Positions 23,153-32,588 of a DNA stretch of 64,000 nucleotides are shown here, piece after piece. Under the pieces are notes generated by a model. The model made no database searches. It was not told where the DNA came from and saw only the letters and a list, made by a program, of their open reading frames with translations. Numbering within the stretch: position 1 is the first letter of the stretch; every line of letters starts with the position of its first letter. Location of the stretch: contig JAJQEV010000059.1 of NCBI GenBank assembly GCA_021201475.1, positions 10,906 to 74,905 on the forward strand, given 5' to 3'. The position numbers were made by a program, and so were the translations under genes. The DNA is from Clostridiales bacterium. Its GTDB lineage: Bacteria; Bacillota; Clostridia; Oscillospirales; Oscillospiraceae.

Positions 23153-23181
23153 ATTATATGCCTTTTTTTTCGCTTCGGCAA
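23153..23181 (-). promoter_or_regulatory. Promoter of serA; remainder of the 430-bp gap
   Basis: Minus strand TTGCCG, 17 bases, TATAAT. The roughly 100-base leader holds GAGATTGAAGC twice. Between here and spoIIGA (23,182-23,480) I see one hairpin, CGCCCTG...CAGGGCG near 23,288, but no gene and no certain rightward promoter. Confidence 0.6.
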
Positions 23182-23480
23182 TTTGACGAAAGCACAAAAA
23201 CCGTCACGATCCGCATTAAAGGTTTGTGAAATTGCGAAAAAATCTTTGCCGTTGCTGTGGCGGATATGACGATGACCGTAAAAAGCGCCCTGGCAGTGGC
23301 TGCCATCAGGGCGTATGGGCTTACAAGTGAGATGCATAAGCGTATAGAATCGCGACCGGCGCTTGTCGGAAAAACGGCCCCCGACGCTTTTTTCCGGGGA
23401 GGCCGCTTGTGACGTTTTTTTACTTCCCGCTATGCTATGCTTGTTCCGCACAGTTGAAAAGGGGGGACAGAGATACGGCG

Positions 23481-24305
23481 GTGGTGTACTTAGACGGCGT
23501 CTTTGTCTTAAATGCTGCGCTGGACGCCCTGCTGCTGTCAGCCACCGGAAAGCTGACGGGCAGGACAGTGAAGCCCGGGCGCTTGGCGCTGGCAGCGGCC
23601 ATAGGCGGGGGGTACGCCTGCGCGGCTTTCCTGCCTGGCCTGGACGGGTTAAGCGGGGTGTCCGGTCAGGCTGGCTCCCTGGCGGTAATGCTGCTGGCCG
23701 CCTTCGGGGTGCGGCTGCTCTGGCCCGGCGGGGTACTGCTGACGCTGAGCTGCGCCCTTGGCGGCGCTGTCCTGCTGCTGGAGCGGCTGGTGGGAAGCCT
23801 GACCTATGCCAACGGGGTTCCCGGTACAGTCTGGGACGGGGAACTGCTGTTGTTGGCGGGGAGCGGCCTTTGGGCGGCGGCTTCTCTGCTGGAACGGAAG
23901 GCAAACGGCAAGAACGGTAAAAGGGTGCCGGTGCTGCTGGAGGTCAACGGGAAACGGCGGTTCTTGACGGCGCTGGTGGACAGCGGCAACGGCCTGCGGG
24001 ACCCGATCAGCGGAAAGGGGGTGCTGGTGGTGGAGTGGGATGCCCTGGCCTCCTGCCTTCCGGAGGGAATCACCCAGGCGGCTTGCGCCGCGCCTGCGGA
24101 GCATTTGGCAAAGCTGTCTGTGGTATGGCCGGAGGGGCGGCTGCGGCTGCTGCCCTGCCGCACAGTACAGCAGGCGGAGGGGTTTCTGCTGGCATTTACG
24201 GCGCAACGGGTAAAGGTGGATGGTGTGGAGCGGGGGGCGCTTCCGGTAGCCATTTCCCCTGTTCGGCTGTCAGACGGAGCCTATCAGGCGTTGGTTGGAT
24301 TGTAG
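23481..24305 (+). CDS. spoIIGA: SpoIIGA, sigma-E processing peptidase
   Basis: About 274 residues. The start was set at GTG giving [19 protein letters not shown], because family members begin with this first helix; an open frame reaches back to 23409. Several membrane helices fill the N-terminal half, and the cytosolic half contains [22 protein letters not shown], the aspartic-protease-like DSGN active site. It removes the sigma-E pro-sequence in the mother cell. sigE follows 46 bases downstream, the conserved arrangement. Confidence 0.9.
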   Translation: MVYLDGVFVLNAALDALLLSATGKLTGRTVKPGRLALAAAIGGGYACAAFLPGLDGLSGVSGQAGSLAVMLLAAFGVRLLWPGGVLLTLSCALGGAVLLLERLVGSLTYANGVPGTVWDGELLLLAGSGLWAAASLLERKANGKNGKRVPVLLEVNGKRRFLTALVDSGNGLRDPISGKGVLVVEWDALASCLPEGITQAACAAPAEHLAKLSVVWPEGRLRLLPCRTVQQAEGFLLAFTAQRVKVDGVERGALPVAISPVRLSDGAYQALVGL

Positions 24306-24351
24306 GATTTTATGCAGTGTTGTAGGAACGCCATCACAGGAGGGAAAGACT

Positions 24352-25101
24352 ATGTATCAGGAATGTTATGAAGTATGGAGATGCAGTGGCAGTTGGAGTT
24401 TGCGTAACTTGTGGCAGGTGATAAAACGGGGGTGGCGCAGGCTGCTATGGCCCAACGGCATCTATTATGTGGGAGGCAGCGACCTCCTGCCGCCTTTAGA
24501 CCGACAGGAGGAGCGGCGGCTGCTGCTGGCTTTCCGCGAAGGGGATGAACAGGCCCGCGACACTTTGATTGAGCACAACCTACGGCTGGTGGTCTATCTG
24601 GCCAGACGGTTTGAGAACACCGGCATCAACCTGGATGATCTGGTATCCATCGGCACCATCGGCCTGATCAAGGCAGTGAACACCTTCGATACGGAGAAGA
24701 ACATCAAGCTGGCCACCTACGCCGCACGCTGCATTGAAAATGAAATACTGATGCACCTGCGGAAAACCTCCAACCAGCGGACGGAAATTTCCTTTGACGA
24801 ACCGCTGAATACGGACTGGGACGGCAATGAGCTGCTGCTGTCCGACATTTTGGGGACGGAGGAGGACCTGGTGGAGCGTCCTGTGCAGGCAGGGGAGGAC
24901 AGGCGGCTCCTCTACCAGGCGCTGGAGAAGCTGAATGACCGGGAAAAGCGCATCATCACCATGCGGTTCGGCCTGGACGGGCGGGACAGCCGCACCCAGA
25001 AGGAGGTGGCGGATTCCCTGGGGATTTCCCAGTCTTACATTTCACGGCTGGAAAAGCGCATCATCGGTCGGCTGAAAAAAGAATTTAGCCGCATCGGATA
25101 G
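24352..25101 (+). CDS. sigE: RNA polymerase sigma-E, mother-cell sporulation sigma factor
   Basis: 249 residues from [11 protein letters not shown], preceded by GGAGG. A hydrophobic N-terminal pro-sequence (to about residue 35) precedes region 2 ([36 protein letters not shown]) and region 4 ([20 protein letters not shown]). The pro-sequence fits activation by SpoIIGA. The usual third gene, sigG, is not next; an opposing gene follows. Confidence 0.95.
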   Translation: MYQECYEVWRCSGSWSLRNLWQVIKRGWRRLLWPNGIYYVGGSDLLPPLDRQEERRLLLAFREGDEQARDTLIEHNLRLVVYLARRFENTGINLDDLVSIGTIGLIKAVNTFDTEKNIKLATYAARCIENEILMHLRKTSNQRTEISFDEPLNTDWDGNELLLSDILGTEEDLVERPVQAGEDRRLLYQALEKLNDREKRIITMRFGLDGRDSRTQKEVADSLGISQSYISRLEKRIIGRLKKEFSRIG

Positions 25102-25114
25102 CGGATGCGGCTAA
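25085..25114 (-). terminator. Leftward terminator overlapping the sigE 3' end
   Basis: TTAGCCGCATC/GATGCGGCTAA, 11-bp stem. On the minus strand it is followed by ATTCTTTTTT, which lies in the last sigE codons. Confidence 0.7.
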
Positions 25115-25130
25115 GTAACCTTTGGAGAAC

Positions 25131-25652
25131 CTATTCCGGCGGACAGCACACCTTGCAGGGCTCGTAGCCCTGTTCCTGCGCCTCCATAAGGGTAAGGGCA
25201 ATTCCACCGTCCTTGACATACCGACAGGTGGACAGGTGGTACTTGCTGCCGCTTTCTGTGACGTAGACTATGACCTCTTCCGCATCCCCGCTCTCTGCGG
25301 TCAGGGCTGAGTCAGCCTCCTCGGAGGAAACGGAGAAATCATGCTCTGAAAGCGATTCATCGGAAAGGGAAGAGGAGGCGGCGGAATCCACCGCGGCAGG
25401 CTCCGTTTCAGACCGGAAGGAGCCTGCCGCCATTACGCACACCAGGACTGCCAAGATAAACATCCACGGCTTCGCCTCCGGCAGTCTCCGATGCACCAGC
25501 GGATTGGCAGCGGCGGCCGCCAGAAGAAAAAACACCAAGGCCGCAGGTGTGCTTAGATTGCCCAGGGCAGAAAGGACAAGGAGGACGGACAGGCACCAGC
25601 AAAGCACTGTGCAGAGGGTATGCAATTTCCCGGGACGGACTGCATTCTTCAT
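25131..25652 (-). CDS. Membrane protein with C-terminal Cys/His metal-binding-like module
   Basis: 173 residues from MKNAVRPGKLHTL, preceded by GGAGG. Two or three membrane helices lie in the first 90 residues, then a Ser/Glu-rich linker. The C-terminus SKYHLSTCRYVKDGGIALTL...GYEPCKVCCPPE matches the small YHxxxC...PCxxC module found at the ends of clostridial secreted nucleases and membrane proteins. This module is probably a zinc site outside the membrane. Partner and role are unknown. Confidence 0.7.
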   Translation of the reverse strand: MKNAVRPGKLHTLCTVLCWCLSVLLVLSALGNLSTPAALVFFLLAAAAANPLVHRRLPEAKPWMFILAVLVCVMAAGSFRSETEPAAVDSAASSSLSDESLSEHDFSVSSEEADSALTAESGDAEEVIVYVTESGSKYHLSTCRYVKDGGIALTLMEAQEQGYEPCKVCCPPE

Positions 25653-25777
25653 GGGTGAACCTCCATTGAGCTGTGGGTCGGTTTTATTCGTTTTATTCAA
25701 TGATTGCCTAATAGGTATTATACTGAAAGGGAATCGCTTGTGCAAGAATTTTTTCCTGCCCTATACGGGTTTGCGCC

Positions 25778-25806
25778 TTGCTGGGGCAGCGTATTTGTGC
25801 TATATT
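25778..25806 (+). promoter_or_regulatory. Promoter of cwlD-radA
   Basis: TTGCTG, 17 bases, TATATT, 30 bases upstream of the chosen cwlD start, so the leader is very short. Confidence 0.5.
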
Positions 25807-25836
25807 GTTATTGAGATGCATAGGCTTGCTTGGGTG

Positions 25837-26553
25837 ATGGAAGTGCGGAAAGCAGTGATTTATATTCTGGCAATCTGCGGCGTGTTACTCTCGGTTTTAA
25901 GCCTGGCAACGCAGTTTGCGGCGGATGATGCGGCGGCGGTATCCGGCAGAACGGGCACGCATATTTTAGTCCTGGATGCCGGTCACGGCGGAGAGGACGG
26001 CGGAGCCGTCTCTGTCAGCGGCGTTGCGGAGAGCGGAATCAACCTGTCCATTGTGCTGAAAATCGATGCGCTGGCGGGCCTGTACGGGGTACCGGTGATT
26101 TTAACCCGCACGGAGGACGTCTCCCTGGCGGATGACGCCGCCGCAACGCTGCGGGAACGCAAGCGCAGTGACCTTTACAATCGCGTCGCCCTGGCGAATG
26201 AAACCCCCAACACCTACCTCCTCAGCATCCATCAGAACAACTATACCAGCAGTGCGGTCTCCGGGGCCCAGGTATTTTACCGGAACACGGAGGAAGGGAA
26301 GACCTGGGCCGTTCTGACCCAGTCCGCCCTTCGGAGCGCCATCGACCCGGAGAATGACCGCGTCGCGGCGCGGATCCCCGATTCTGTTTACCTGCTGAAC
26401 CACGTCACCTGTCCCGCCATTCTGGTGGAGTGCGGGTTTCTGTCCAATCCCCAGGAAGACCAGCTGTTACAGAGCGGCGCCTACCAAAGCAGCCTTGCGG
26501 CGACAATTTTTTCCGCCTATTTACAATATTTTACCGGAGAAGTTTCAATATGA
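25837..26553 (+). CDS. cwlD: N-acetylmuramoyl-L-alanine amidase, CwlD type
   Basis: 238 residues from MEVRKAVIYI; an ATG at 25816 would add seven. One N-terminal membrane anchor, then the Amidase_3 fold: LDAGHGGEDGG with the first zinc His (about 50), SIHQNNY with the second, and the catalytic Glu in VECGFLSN. Length equals that of B. subtilis CwlD, which makes muramic-delta-lactam in the spore cortex. That role is inferred; vegetative amidase activity is possible. The stop overlaps the radA start. Confidence 0.85.
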   Translation: MEVRKAVIYILAICGVLLSVLSLATQFAADDAAAVSGRTGTHILVLDAGHGGEDGGAVSVSGVAESGINLSIVLKIDALAGLYGVPVILTRTEDVSLADDAAATLRERKRSDLYNRVALANETPNTYLLSIHQNNYTSSAVSGAQVFYRNTEEGKTWAVLTQSALRSAIDPENDRVAARIPDSVYLLNHVTCPAILVECGFLSNPQEDQLLQSGAYQSSLAATIFSAYLQYFTGEVSI

Positions 26554-27905
26554 AGAATCGCATCACCTTTTACTGTACCAACTGCGGCAACGAATACCCC
26601 AAATGGCAGGGGAAGTGCACCGCCTGCGGAAGCTGGAACACCATCGTAGAGCAGCCCGCCCAGCCCAAAAAGAGCAGCCCCGCCACCGGGGCGCGGCAGT
26701 TAAAGGCGCAGCCCCAACAAATCGACGATGTAGAGCTGACGGAGGAACTGCGCTTCCGCACCGGCATGAATGAGCTTGACCGGGTTTTGGGCGGCGGGGC
26801 CGTGCAGGGAAGCCTGGTGCTGATTGGCGGAGCGCCCGGCATCGGCAAGTCCACCCTGATGCTGCAAATCTGCAACGAACTGTGTAAAGAGTACACGGTG
26901 CTGTACGTTTCCGGCGAGGAATCTGCGCGGCAAATCAAGCTGCGGGCAGCCCGGTTAAACGTTTCCGGGGAAACCCTTTACCTGTTCAGCGAGACAGATT
27001 TGGGTAATATCACGGATGCGGTGCATCAGGTGAAGCCGGACATCCTCATTGTGGACTCCATCCAGACAATCTCCTCCGATGCGTCGGACTCCATCCCAGG
27101 CAGTGTCGCCCAGGTGAAGCAGTGTACAATGGCGCTGATGGAGCTGGCAAAAGGGGAGGGGCTGACCGTCTTTGTCATCGGCCACATCAACAAGGAAGGC
27201 TCTATTGCCGGGCCAAAGGTGTTGGAGCATATGGTGGACTGCGTGCTGTCCTTTGAGGGGGAGCAGCAGCAGACCTACCGTATCCTTCGCGCTGTGAAAA
27301 ACCGCTTTGGCGCAACAAACGAAATCGGCGTCTTTGAAATGCTGGACGAAGGGCTGACCGAGGTGCCAAACCCGTCTGAGCTGCTCCTCAGCGGCAGACC
27401 GGCAGGCGCACCGGGAACCTGCGTCACCTGCGTCATGGAGGGCGCAAGGCCGGTGCTGGCGGAGGTGCAGGCCCTTGTCACCACCTCCAGCTTCGCCAAC
27501 CCACGCCGGACAAGCAACGGCGTGGAGTATGGGCGCGCCGTTATGCTCATTGCGGTGCTGGAGCGCCGGGGCGGCCTGAATATCGGGAACTGCGATTCTT
27601 ATATCAATGTAATTGGCGGGTTGAATCTGGAGGAACCGGCTGCCGATTTGGCGACGGTGCTGGCCATTGCGTCCAGTTTCCGCAACAAACCTGTGCCGGA
27701 GGATTTGGCGGCGATTGGCGAGGTCGGTTTGACCGGCGAGCTGCGCCCAGTCACCGCTCTGGCGCAGCGGCTCAGTGAGGTGCATCGGCTGGGCTTTACC
27801 AAGTGCATGATTCCAAGCCGGAACAGCGGGCGGCAGCCTGAGATTTCGGGCTTGCAGCTTATTCCGGTGAAGAATATCAGAGAGGCTATGGCAGCCCTGC
27901 TGTGA
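26550..27905 (+). CDS. radA: DNA repair protein RadA
   Basis: 451 residues. Zinc finger C9-C12-C23-C26, Walker A GGAPGIGKST (about 93-102), the RadA-specific KNRFG motif and a C-terminal Lon-like domain are all present. RadA is a branch-migration helicase in recombination. The start forms ATGA with the cwlD stop. Confidence 0.95.
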   Translation: MKNRITFYCTNCGNEYPKWQGKCTACGSWNTIVEQPAQPKKSSPATGARQLKAQPQQIDDVELTEELRFRTGMNELDRVLGGGAVQGSLVLIGGAPGIGKSTLMLQICNELCKEYTVLYVSGEESARQIKLRAARLNVSGETLYLFSETDLGNITDAVHQVKPDILIVDSIQTISSDASDSIPGSVAQVKQCTMALMELAKGEGLTVFVIGHINKEGSIAGPKVLEHMVDCVLSFEGEQQQTYRILRAVKNRFGATNEIGVFEMLDEGLTEVPNPSELLLSGRPAGAPGTCVTCVMEGARPVLAEVQALVTTSSFANPRRTSNGVEYGRAVMLIAVLERRGGLNIGNCDSYINVIGGLNLEEPAADLATVLAIASSFRNKPVPEDLAAIGEVGLTGELRPVTALAQRLSEVHRLGFTKCMIPSRNSGRQPEISGLQLIPVKNIREAMAALL

Positions 27906-27918
27906 GGATGTGTAAGTT

Positions 27919-27969
27919 CTGCGCCGCAGCGGTAAACGACAATCGTAACCGCTGCGGCGCAGGATTTTT
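27919..27969 (+). terminator. Terminator of cwlD-radA
   Basis: Perfect 15-bp stem CTGCGCCGCAGCGGT / ACCGCTGCGGCGCAG with a 14-base loop, then GATTTTTAC. Confidence 0.9.
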
Positions 27970-27990
27970 ACACAGCACACAGATTGCCCC

Positions 27991-28126
27991 TTGACGGCAG
28001 CCCAGGCGATATGATATACTAGATATATAGGGAACAGAAGGGAGGCGAAGGGAGCGCCCGGGAGCGGAGAGTCCGCTTATTTTTTGAAGTCACAAAAGTC
28101 AACAAAATAAAAATTTTGTTGACTTT
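27991..28126 (+). promoter_or_regulatory. Promoter and structured leader of the Xer-like gene
   Basis: TTGACG, 18 bases, TATACT (28015-28020). The leader then has an attenuator-like hairpin AGCGGA-GAG-TCCGCT followed by TATTTTTT (28063-28085). A perfect 14-bp inverted repeat follows, AAAGTCAACAAAAT / ATTTTGTTGACTTT around AAAA (28095-28126), just ahead of the gene. Confidence 0.65.
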
Positions 28127-28169
28127 AGGGGAGACCAAACAGCGGGGGAGACTGGGGCACTCGTACAAA

Positions 28170-29135
28170 TTGGATTATAGAGCTGAAAGCCCACAGGTGC
28201 TGCTGGACTTCCTTTCCTACCATGAAACGGTGAAGGGCCACTCACAGGGCACCGTGGATGAATATTTTTTGGATTTGCGGAACTTTTTCCGCTACCTGAA
28301 GTGCCGACGCGGCAAGGTTCCAGCCGATGCCGAGTTCGACCAGATTTCCATCAAGGATGTTGATATCGACTTTTTGCGCACGGTGACGCTGAGCGAGGTT
28401 TATGACTATCTGTCATACCTGACCCGTGAAGGACATTTGAATAATGCCTCCCGTGCCAGAAAGGTTTCCACCTTGCGCTCCTTTTTCAAGTATTTGTCCA
28501 CAAAAACCTATCTTCTGGAGGATAATCCGGTTGACGGGCTGGACACGCCAAAGGTGAAAAAGGATTTACCCCGGTATCTGACTCTGGATGAAAGCATTCA
28601 GCTCCTGGAATCGGTCAGCGGCAAGAATCAAGAGCGCGACTACTGCATTTTGACACTGTTCTTGAACTGCGGACTTCGGATTTCAGAGTTAGTTAGCCTT
28701 AACCTTGCAAACGTACAGGGCGATACCCTCCGCGTGCTGGGTAAAGGCAATAAAGTTCGGATGCTATATTTAAATGATGCCTGCAAAGTGGCGATTCATG
28801 ACTGGCTGATTGTCCGCAGTGGCATGACGCTGCTTGATGAGGACGCGCTTTTTGTGACCTCGCACAAAACGCGAATCACCCGGGCGGGCGTCCATAAGAT
28901 GGTGAAAAAGCGGCTGACCGAGGCCGGACTGGACGCCAGTCTGTACTCCTCCCACAAACTGCGCCATACGGCAGCCACCTTAATGCTGCAAAACGGCGTT
29001 GATGTGCGCACGCTGCAAGAGGTTTTGGGCCACGACCACTTGAATACGACCCAAATTTATACCCACATTGACAACGATGACTTGCGTATTGCGGCCCGGG
29101 CCAATCCTCTGGCTTCCGTACACAAGAAAAAATAG
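28170..29135 (+). CDS. XerC/D-like tyrosine recombinase
   Basis: 321 residues from a TTG giving LDYRAESPQVLLDFLSYHE, where related clostridial proteins begin; the frame is open back to another TTG at 28116. The SAM-like N-domain contains TVDEYFLDLRNFFRYL. The catalytic set is complete: Arg in NCGLRISEL, Lys in GKGNK, SHKLRHTAAT, LGHDH and Tyr in TTQIYTH. Likely a chromosome-dimer resolvase relative. It is not part of a visible mobile element; its neighbours are radA and comEC. Confidence 0.85.
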   Translation: MDYRAESPQVLLDFLSYHETVKGHSQGTVDEYFLDLRNFFRYLKCRRGKVPADAEFDQISIKDVDIDFLRTVTLSEVYDYLSYLTREGHLNNASRARKVSTLRSFFKYLSTKTYLLEDNPVDGLDTPKVKKDLPRYLTLDESIQLLESVSGKNQERDYCILTLFLNCGLRISELVSLNLANVQGDTLRVLGKGNKVRMLYLNDACKVAIHDWLIVRSGMTLLDEDALFVTSHKTRITRAGVHKMVKKRLTEAGLDASLYSSHKLRHTAATLMLQNGVDVRTLQEVLGHDHLNTTQIYTHIDNDDLRIAARANPLASVHKKK

Positions 29136-29152
29136 AAAGAGAACGGTGATTT

Positions 29153-31420
29153 ATGAGAAAGCTGGCCTGGTTTAGCGTCTTTTTTGCGATTGCTGCGCTT
29201 TTGGCAGTCTACCTGCTGCCATCACAATGGTGGATGGCTGCGGCGGTTTTAGCCCTGTTTCCCATGTTTGCTTCCCTTTCCTGCACCGGCAAGCTGCGCA
29301 CCCGCATCCTGCTGGCCTCGGTCGGCCTGGTTCTGGGCTTTGTCTGGTGCCACTGCTATCAGACGATTTTTGTCCTGCCCGCAGAGCGCACCTTTGGAGA
29401 AGGTGTTTCCTTTTCCGGCGTTGTGCAGGATACACCAACCGAAACGGAATACGGGGTTTCAGTGACGCTTTCTGTGGATTCTGCGGAGGGCGCGAACTTT
29501 CTGGCAAAGGTCTATCTGGATGCGGAGTATCAGAACCTTTCCCCCGGTGACCGCGTGACAGCCACCGGAACAATCAAAACCGCAGACATCGTGCGGAATG
29601 AAACGGTATACTATAACGCCGCGAAGGGTATCCGTGCAATCGTCTCAAGCGTAAAGAAAATTAGCGTTACAGAGAAAGGCAGCACCCCATGGTACCTCCT
29701 CCCTGCCGTCTGCGCCTCCGCCATTCAGCGGAACATTCAGGCTCTTTTTACCGGGGACGCGCTGGGCCTGATAGAAGCCCTGATGACAGGCGACCAGGAT
29801 CTGCTTTCTGACAGCTTATACACCGCGCTGCAGCGGGCTGGTGTGGCCCATATCGTCTCCGTTTCCGGCCTCCACGTTATGCTGTTTGCTCAGATTTTGT
29901 TAATGCTTCCCGGCAGCCAGCGCAGGAAGCGGCTCCTGGTCCTCCCTGTTCTGGTGTTCTTCGCCCTCCTGACCGGCTGCAAGCCCGCCATCGTCCGCGC
30001 CGTCCTGATGGAAGGGCTGCTTCTGCTGGCTCCCATTTTCGGGCGGGAAAATGACGCCCCCACTTCCCTGTCCTTTGCACTTCTGGTGTTGCTGCTGCAA
30101 AATCCGTATGCCATCGCCGGGGTCGGCCTTCAGCTGTCCTTCCTGTCGGTGCTGGGCATCGAACTGGTGCAGCCCAGACTGCATCGCGTACTGGAAAGCA
30201 AGTTGGAACCGATTCGGTACAAAAAGAGGCTGTACCGGCTGCTATACAGCATGATTGATTTGCTGAGCACCAGCTGCGGGGCCCTTTTTCTCTCGACGCC
30301 GCTATGCGCGTATTACTTTGGCAGCGTATCGCTGGTCGGCGTTGTCACCAATCTGCTGGTGCTGCCGGTGTTGGGGTTGCTGTTTGGGCTGGCGCTTCTG
30401 TGCGTGCTGTGCAGCTTTCTCTGGTGGCCCGCTGCGGAATTGTTTGCGGTTCCGTGTAAGTATATTTCCCTTTACATCTCTGGAGTCAGCCGTGCAGTCG
30501 GAGGCTTCAACTTTGCAGCTCTTTCCACGAACGTTACAGCCTACGCAGTTTGGCTTGTATTCCTTTATGTTCTGATTCTGCTTGCTGTCCGATGGAGACC
30601 TATGAGAAATTATCCGGCTTTCCCCTTCTGTGCTGGCGTGGTTTCCCTGCTCTGTGCCATAGTGATTCATCTCCAGACGACGCTGAACGCGCCGGTCACC
30701 ATTGTAGCCATAGATGTCGGACAAGGGCAATGCATTGCCGCTTTTTCCGAAGATATGGCGATTGCAATTGATTGCGGTGGAAACGAGGACAATCCCGGTG
30801 ATACGCTGGCGGATTACCTGCAGGGTCTGAACCGCAGCAGCCTGAATGCACTGATTCTGACCCACTATGACAGCGACCACACCAACGGCGTGGAGGAGCT
30901 ACTCTCCCGCATCACAGTCGAAACCCTCTACCTGCCTGAGTCAAACGAGCCACAGCAGCAGGTGATTTGTGCGCTTGCGGGAGAATATCAGTGTGAAGTT
31001 ATTTTTGTGACAGAGGATGAAACAGTATCCTTCGGCTGCGGCACCCTGAGCCTGTTTTCGCCGGTGGAACAGGAGGACGGGGACGGCAATAATGCAGGGC
31101 TTTCCATGCTCCTGTCCTATGGCGCTCTGGATTTCCTCGTCACCGGCGATATGGACATTGACACGGAGACCGCGCTGCTGGAGCGGGAACAGTTATCCGA
31201 CGTTGAATATCTAATGGTAGGACACCACGGCTCGAAATACGCTACCGGAGAGGCCCTGCTGTCGGCTCTTACGCCGGAGGTGGCCGTCATTTCCGTGGGA
31301 TATAACACCTATGGCCACCCAACGGAGGAGACCCTGGCCCGGCTTGCGGCCTGGAACTGCACCGTTTACCGCACCGACGAGGACGGAACCGTTTTACTGA
31401 AACTGGGGGAATCAGAATGA
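29153..31420 (+). CDS. comEC: ComEC/Rec2 DNA-uptake channel
   Basis: 755 residues, full length. N-terminal helices and an OB-like domain (about 80-170), the Competence membrane domain with many helices (about 220-500; VSGLHVMLF is typical), and a C-terminal metallo-beta-lactamase domain with HYDSDHTNG. It is thought to carry single-stranded DNA across the membrane. No comEA is adjacent; comFC follows with ATGA overlap. Confidence 0.93.
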   Translation: MRKLAWFSVFFAIAALLAVYLLPSQWWMAAAVLALFPMFASLSCTGKLRTRILLASVGLVLGFVWCHCYQTIFVLPAERTFGEGVSFSGVVQDTPTETEYGVSVTLSVDSAEGANFLAKVYLDAEYQNLSPGDRVTATGTIKTADIVRNETVYYNAAKGIRAIVSSVKKISVTEKGSTPWYLLPAVCASAIQRNIQALFTGDALGLIEALMTGDQDLLSDSLYTALQRAGVAHIVSVSGLHVMLFAQILLMLPGSQRRKRLLVLPVLVFFALLTGCKPAIVRAVLMEGLLLLAPIFGRENDAPTSLSFALLVLLLQNPYAIAGVGLQLSFLSVLGIELVQPRLHRVLESKLEPIRYKKRLYRLLYSMIDLLSTSCGALFLSTPLCAYYFGSVSLVGVVTNLLVLPVLGLLFGLALLCVLCSFLWWPAAELFAVPCKYISLYISGVSRAVGGFNFAALSTNVTAYAVWLVFLYVLILLAVRWRPMRNYPAFPFCAGVVSLLCAIVIHLQTTLNAPVTIVAIDVGQGQCIAAFSEDMAIAIDCGGNEDNPGDTLADYLQGLNRSSLNALILTHYDSDHTNGVEELLSRITVETLYLPESNEPQQQVICALAGEYQCEVIFVTEDETVSFGCGTLSLFSPVEQEDGDGNNAGLSMLLSYGALDFLVTGDMDIDTETALLEREQLSDVEYLMVGHHGSKYATGEALLSALTPEVAVISVGYNTYGHPTEETLARLAAWNCTVYRTDEDGTVLLKLGESE

Positions 31421-32100
31421 TACGCCTGCAAGATTGTAAAAAATTCGTCCTGGATACGCTTTATCCGCCGAAGTGCTACTTCTGTGGGGCCATCCTGGAG
31501 ACAGGAATGCTTTGCCAAGGCTGCAAGGCGAAATTGCTTGTCACAGACGAGGGTCGCCAGGTGCAATATGGGGTGCATTTTGACCGCTGCATCTCCTATT
31601 GTTTCTACACAGACCAACTCAAACCGGCCTTTCACCGTTACAAATTCAACGGGCACTATCACTACAGCCGCCTGTTTGGGCAATGGATGGCTGAAGCGCT
31701 GGAGGAGAGTGGTGCTGGCCCCTTCGACCTCTGCACCTGGGTTCCCCTGCATCGGTTCCGCCGCTGGAGTCGGGGCTACGACCAGGCCGAGCTTCTGGCA
31801 AGGGAAGTTGCCTTACACGTAAGCATCCCGCTGGTGAAGGCGCTGGACAAGACCCGCTACACTGCGGCGCAGTCCGGTACGGAGCGCGTGGCCCAGCGCT
31901 ATACCAACGTGAAGGGGGTGTATTGCCTGGCGAAAGGAAACTCCGTCAGCGGCAAGCGCATCCTCCTGATAGATGATGTTATCACCACCGGCTCTACCCT
32001 GGAGAATGCCGCTTCCGCACTGCGGGAGGGCGGCGCTGAGGAAATCGTCTGTCTCACCCTGGCCAGGAGTCTGCATCAGGCAAGCGCCAGAGCAGAATAA
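31417..32100 (+). CDS. comFC: ComFC-like phosphoribosyltransferase-fold protein
   Basis: 227 residues. N-terminal zinc site C20-C23-C33-C36 (CYFC, CQGC). The C-terminal PRPP-loop is ILLIDDVITTGSTLENAA. ComFC acts with ComFA in cytosolic handling of incoming DNA; in many Firmicutes only ComFC is retained. Overlap with comEC supports a shared competence role. Confidence 0.9.
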   Translation: MIRLQDCKKFVLDTLYPPKCYFCGAILETGMLCQGCKAKLLVTDEGRQVQYGVHFDRCISYCFYTDQLKPAFHRYKFNGHYHYSRLFGQWMAEALEESGAGPFDLCTWVPLHRFRRWSRGYDQAELLAREVALHVSIPLVKALDKTRYTAAQSGTERVAQRYTNVKGVYCLAKGNSVSGKRILLIDDVITTGSTLENAASALREGGAEEIVCLTLARSLHQASARAE

Positions 32101-32148
32101 AGCACCGCTTCCTGCCTTTCGCGGGAAACGGTGCAGCGCATGGACGGG

Positions 32149-32514
32149 TCAATCCTCCATCACATGGTCAAAGGCCAGGCTGAACAGCTTTTGGATATGC
32201 TCGTCGTCCAGGGAGTAGTAGACCACCTTCCCTTCCCGCCTGTTTTTCACAATGCGGGCCTGCTTTAGAATGCGCAGCTGATGGGAGACGGCGGATTGGG
32301 ACATATTCAGGATGCAGCTCAGGTCGCAGACGCACAGCTCCGAAATGGTCAATGCACAAATGATTCTGGCCCGGGTGGAGTCGCCAAAGACCTTGAACAG
32401 CTCTGCAACCTCGTAAATCGGGTCCTCGTCCGGCATTGCAAGGCGGACTTTCGCCACATTCTGCTCATGGATCACGTTGGTTTCGCACTGTTCTGCCAGT
32501 TCGATTTTCTTCAT
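32149..32514 (-). CDS. ArsR/CadC-family metal-responsive repressor
   Basis: 121 residues. The winged HTH LSCILNMSQSAVSHQLRILKQARIV is preceded by ELCVCDL (C61, C63). Cys 10 in EQCETNVIHE completes a CadC-like Cd/Pb/Zn thiolate site. No efflux ATPase or other target is adjacent, so it acts elsewhere or only on itself. A GCACCG/CGGTGC hairpin lies between it and comFC. Confidence 0.85.
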   Translation of the reverse strand: MKKIELAEQCETNVIHEQNVAKVRLAMPDEDPIYEVAELFKVFGDSTRARIICALTISELCVCDLSCILNMSQSAVSHQLRILKQARIVKNRREGKVVYYSLDDEHIQKLFSLAFDHVMED

Positions 32515-32535
32515 CGCGCACCTCCGTTTGGAAAA

Positions 32536-32562
32536 CCCCCGGCGGGAAACTCCCGTCGGGGG
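32536..32562 (-). terminator. Terminator of fba
   Basis: CCCCCGGCGGGA / TCCCGTCGGGGG with one G-T pair; on the minus strand followed by TTTTCC. Confidence 0.7.
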
Positions 32563-32588
32563 ATGTTAAAAGGATTGAGTTAATTGGC

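Noticed and set aside
23182-23190. Spo0A box ahead of spoIIGA
   Set aside because: TTGACGAA is only an approximate match, stands about 300 bases from the gene and overlaps the serA promoter region.
23050-23480. T-box or other riboswitch ahead of serA
   Set aside because: The leader has a repeated GAGATTGAAGC but no T-box sequence or specifier stem that I can recognise.
28095-28126. Chromosomal dif site beside the Xer gene
   Set aside because: It is fully symmetrical and does not resemble the known Firmicute dif sequence with its asymmetrical XerC and XerD halves; kept only as a possible binding site.
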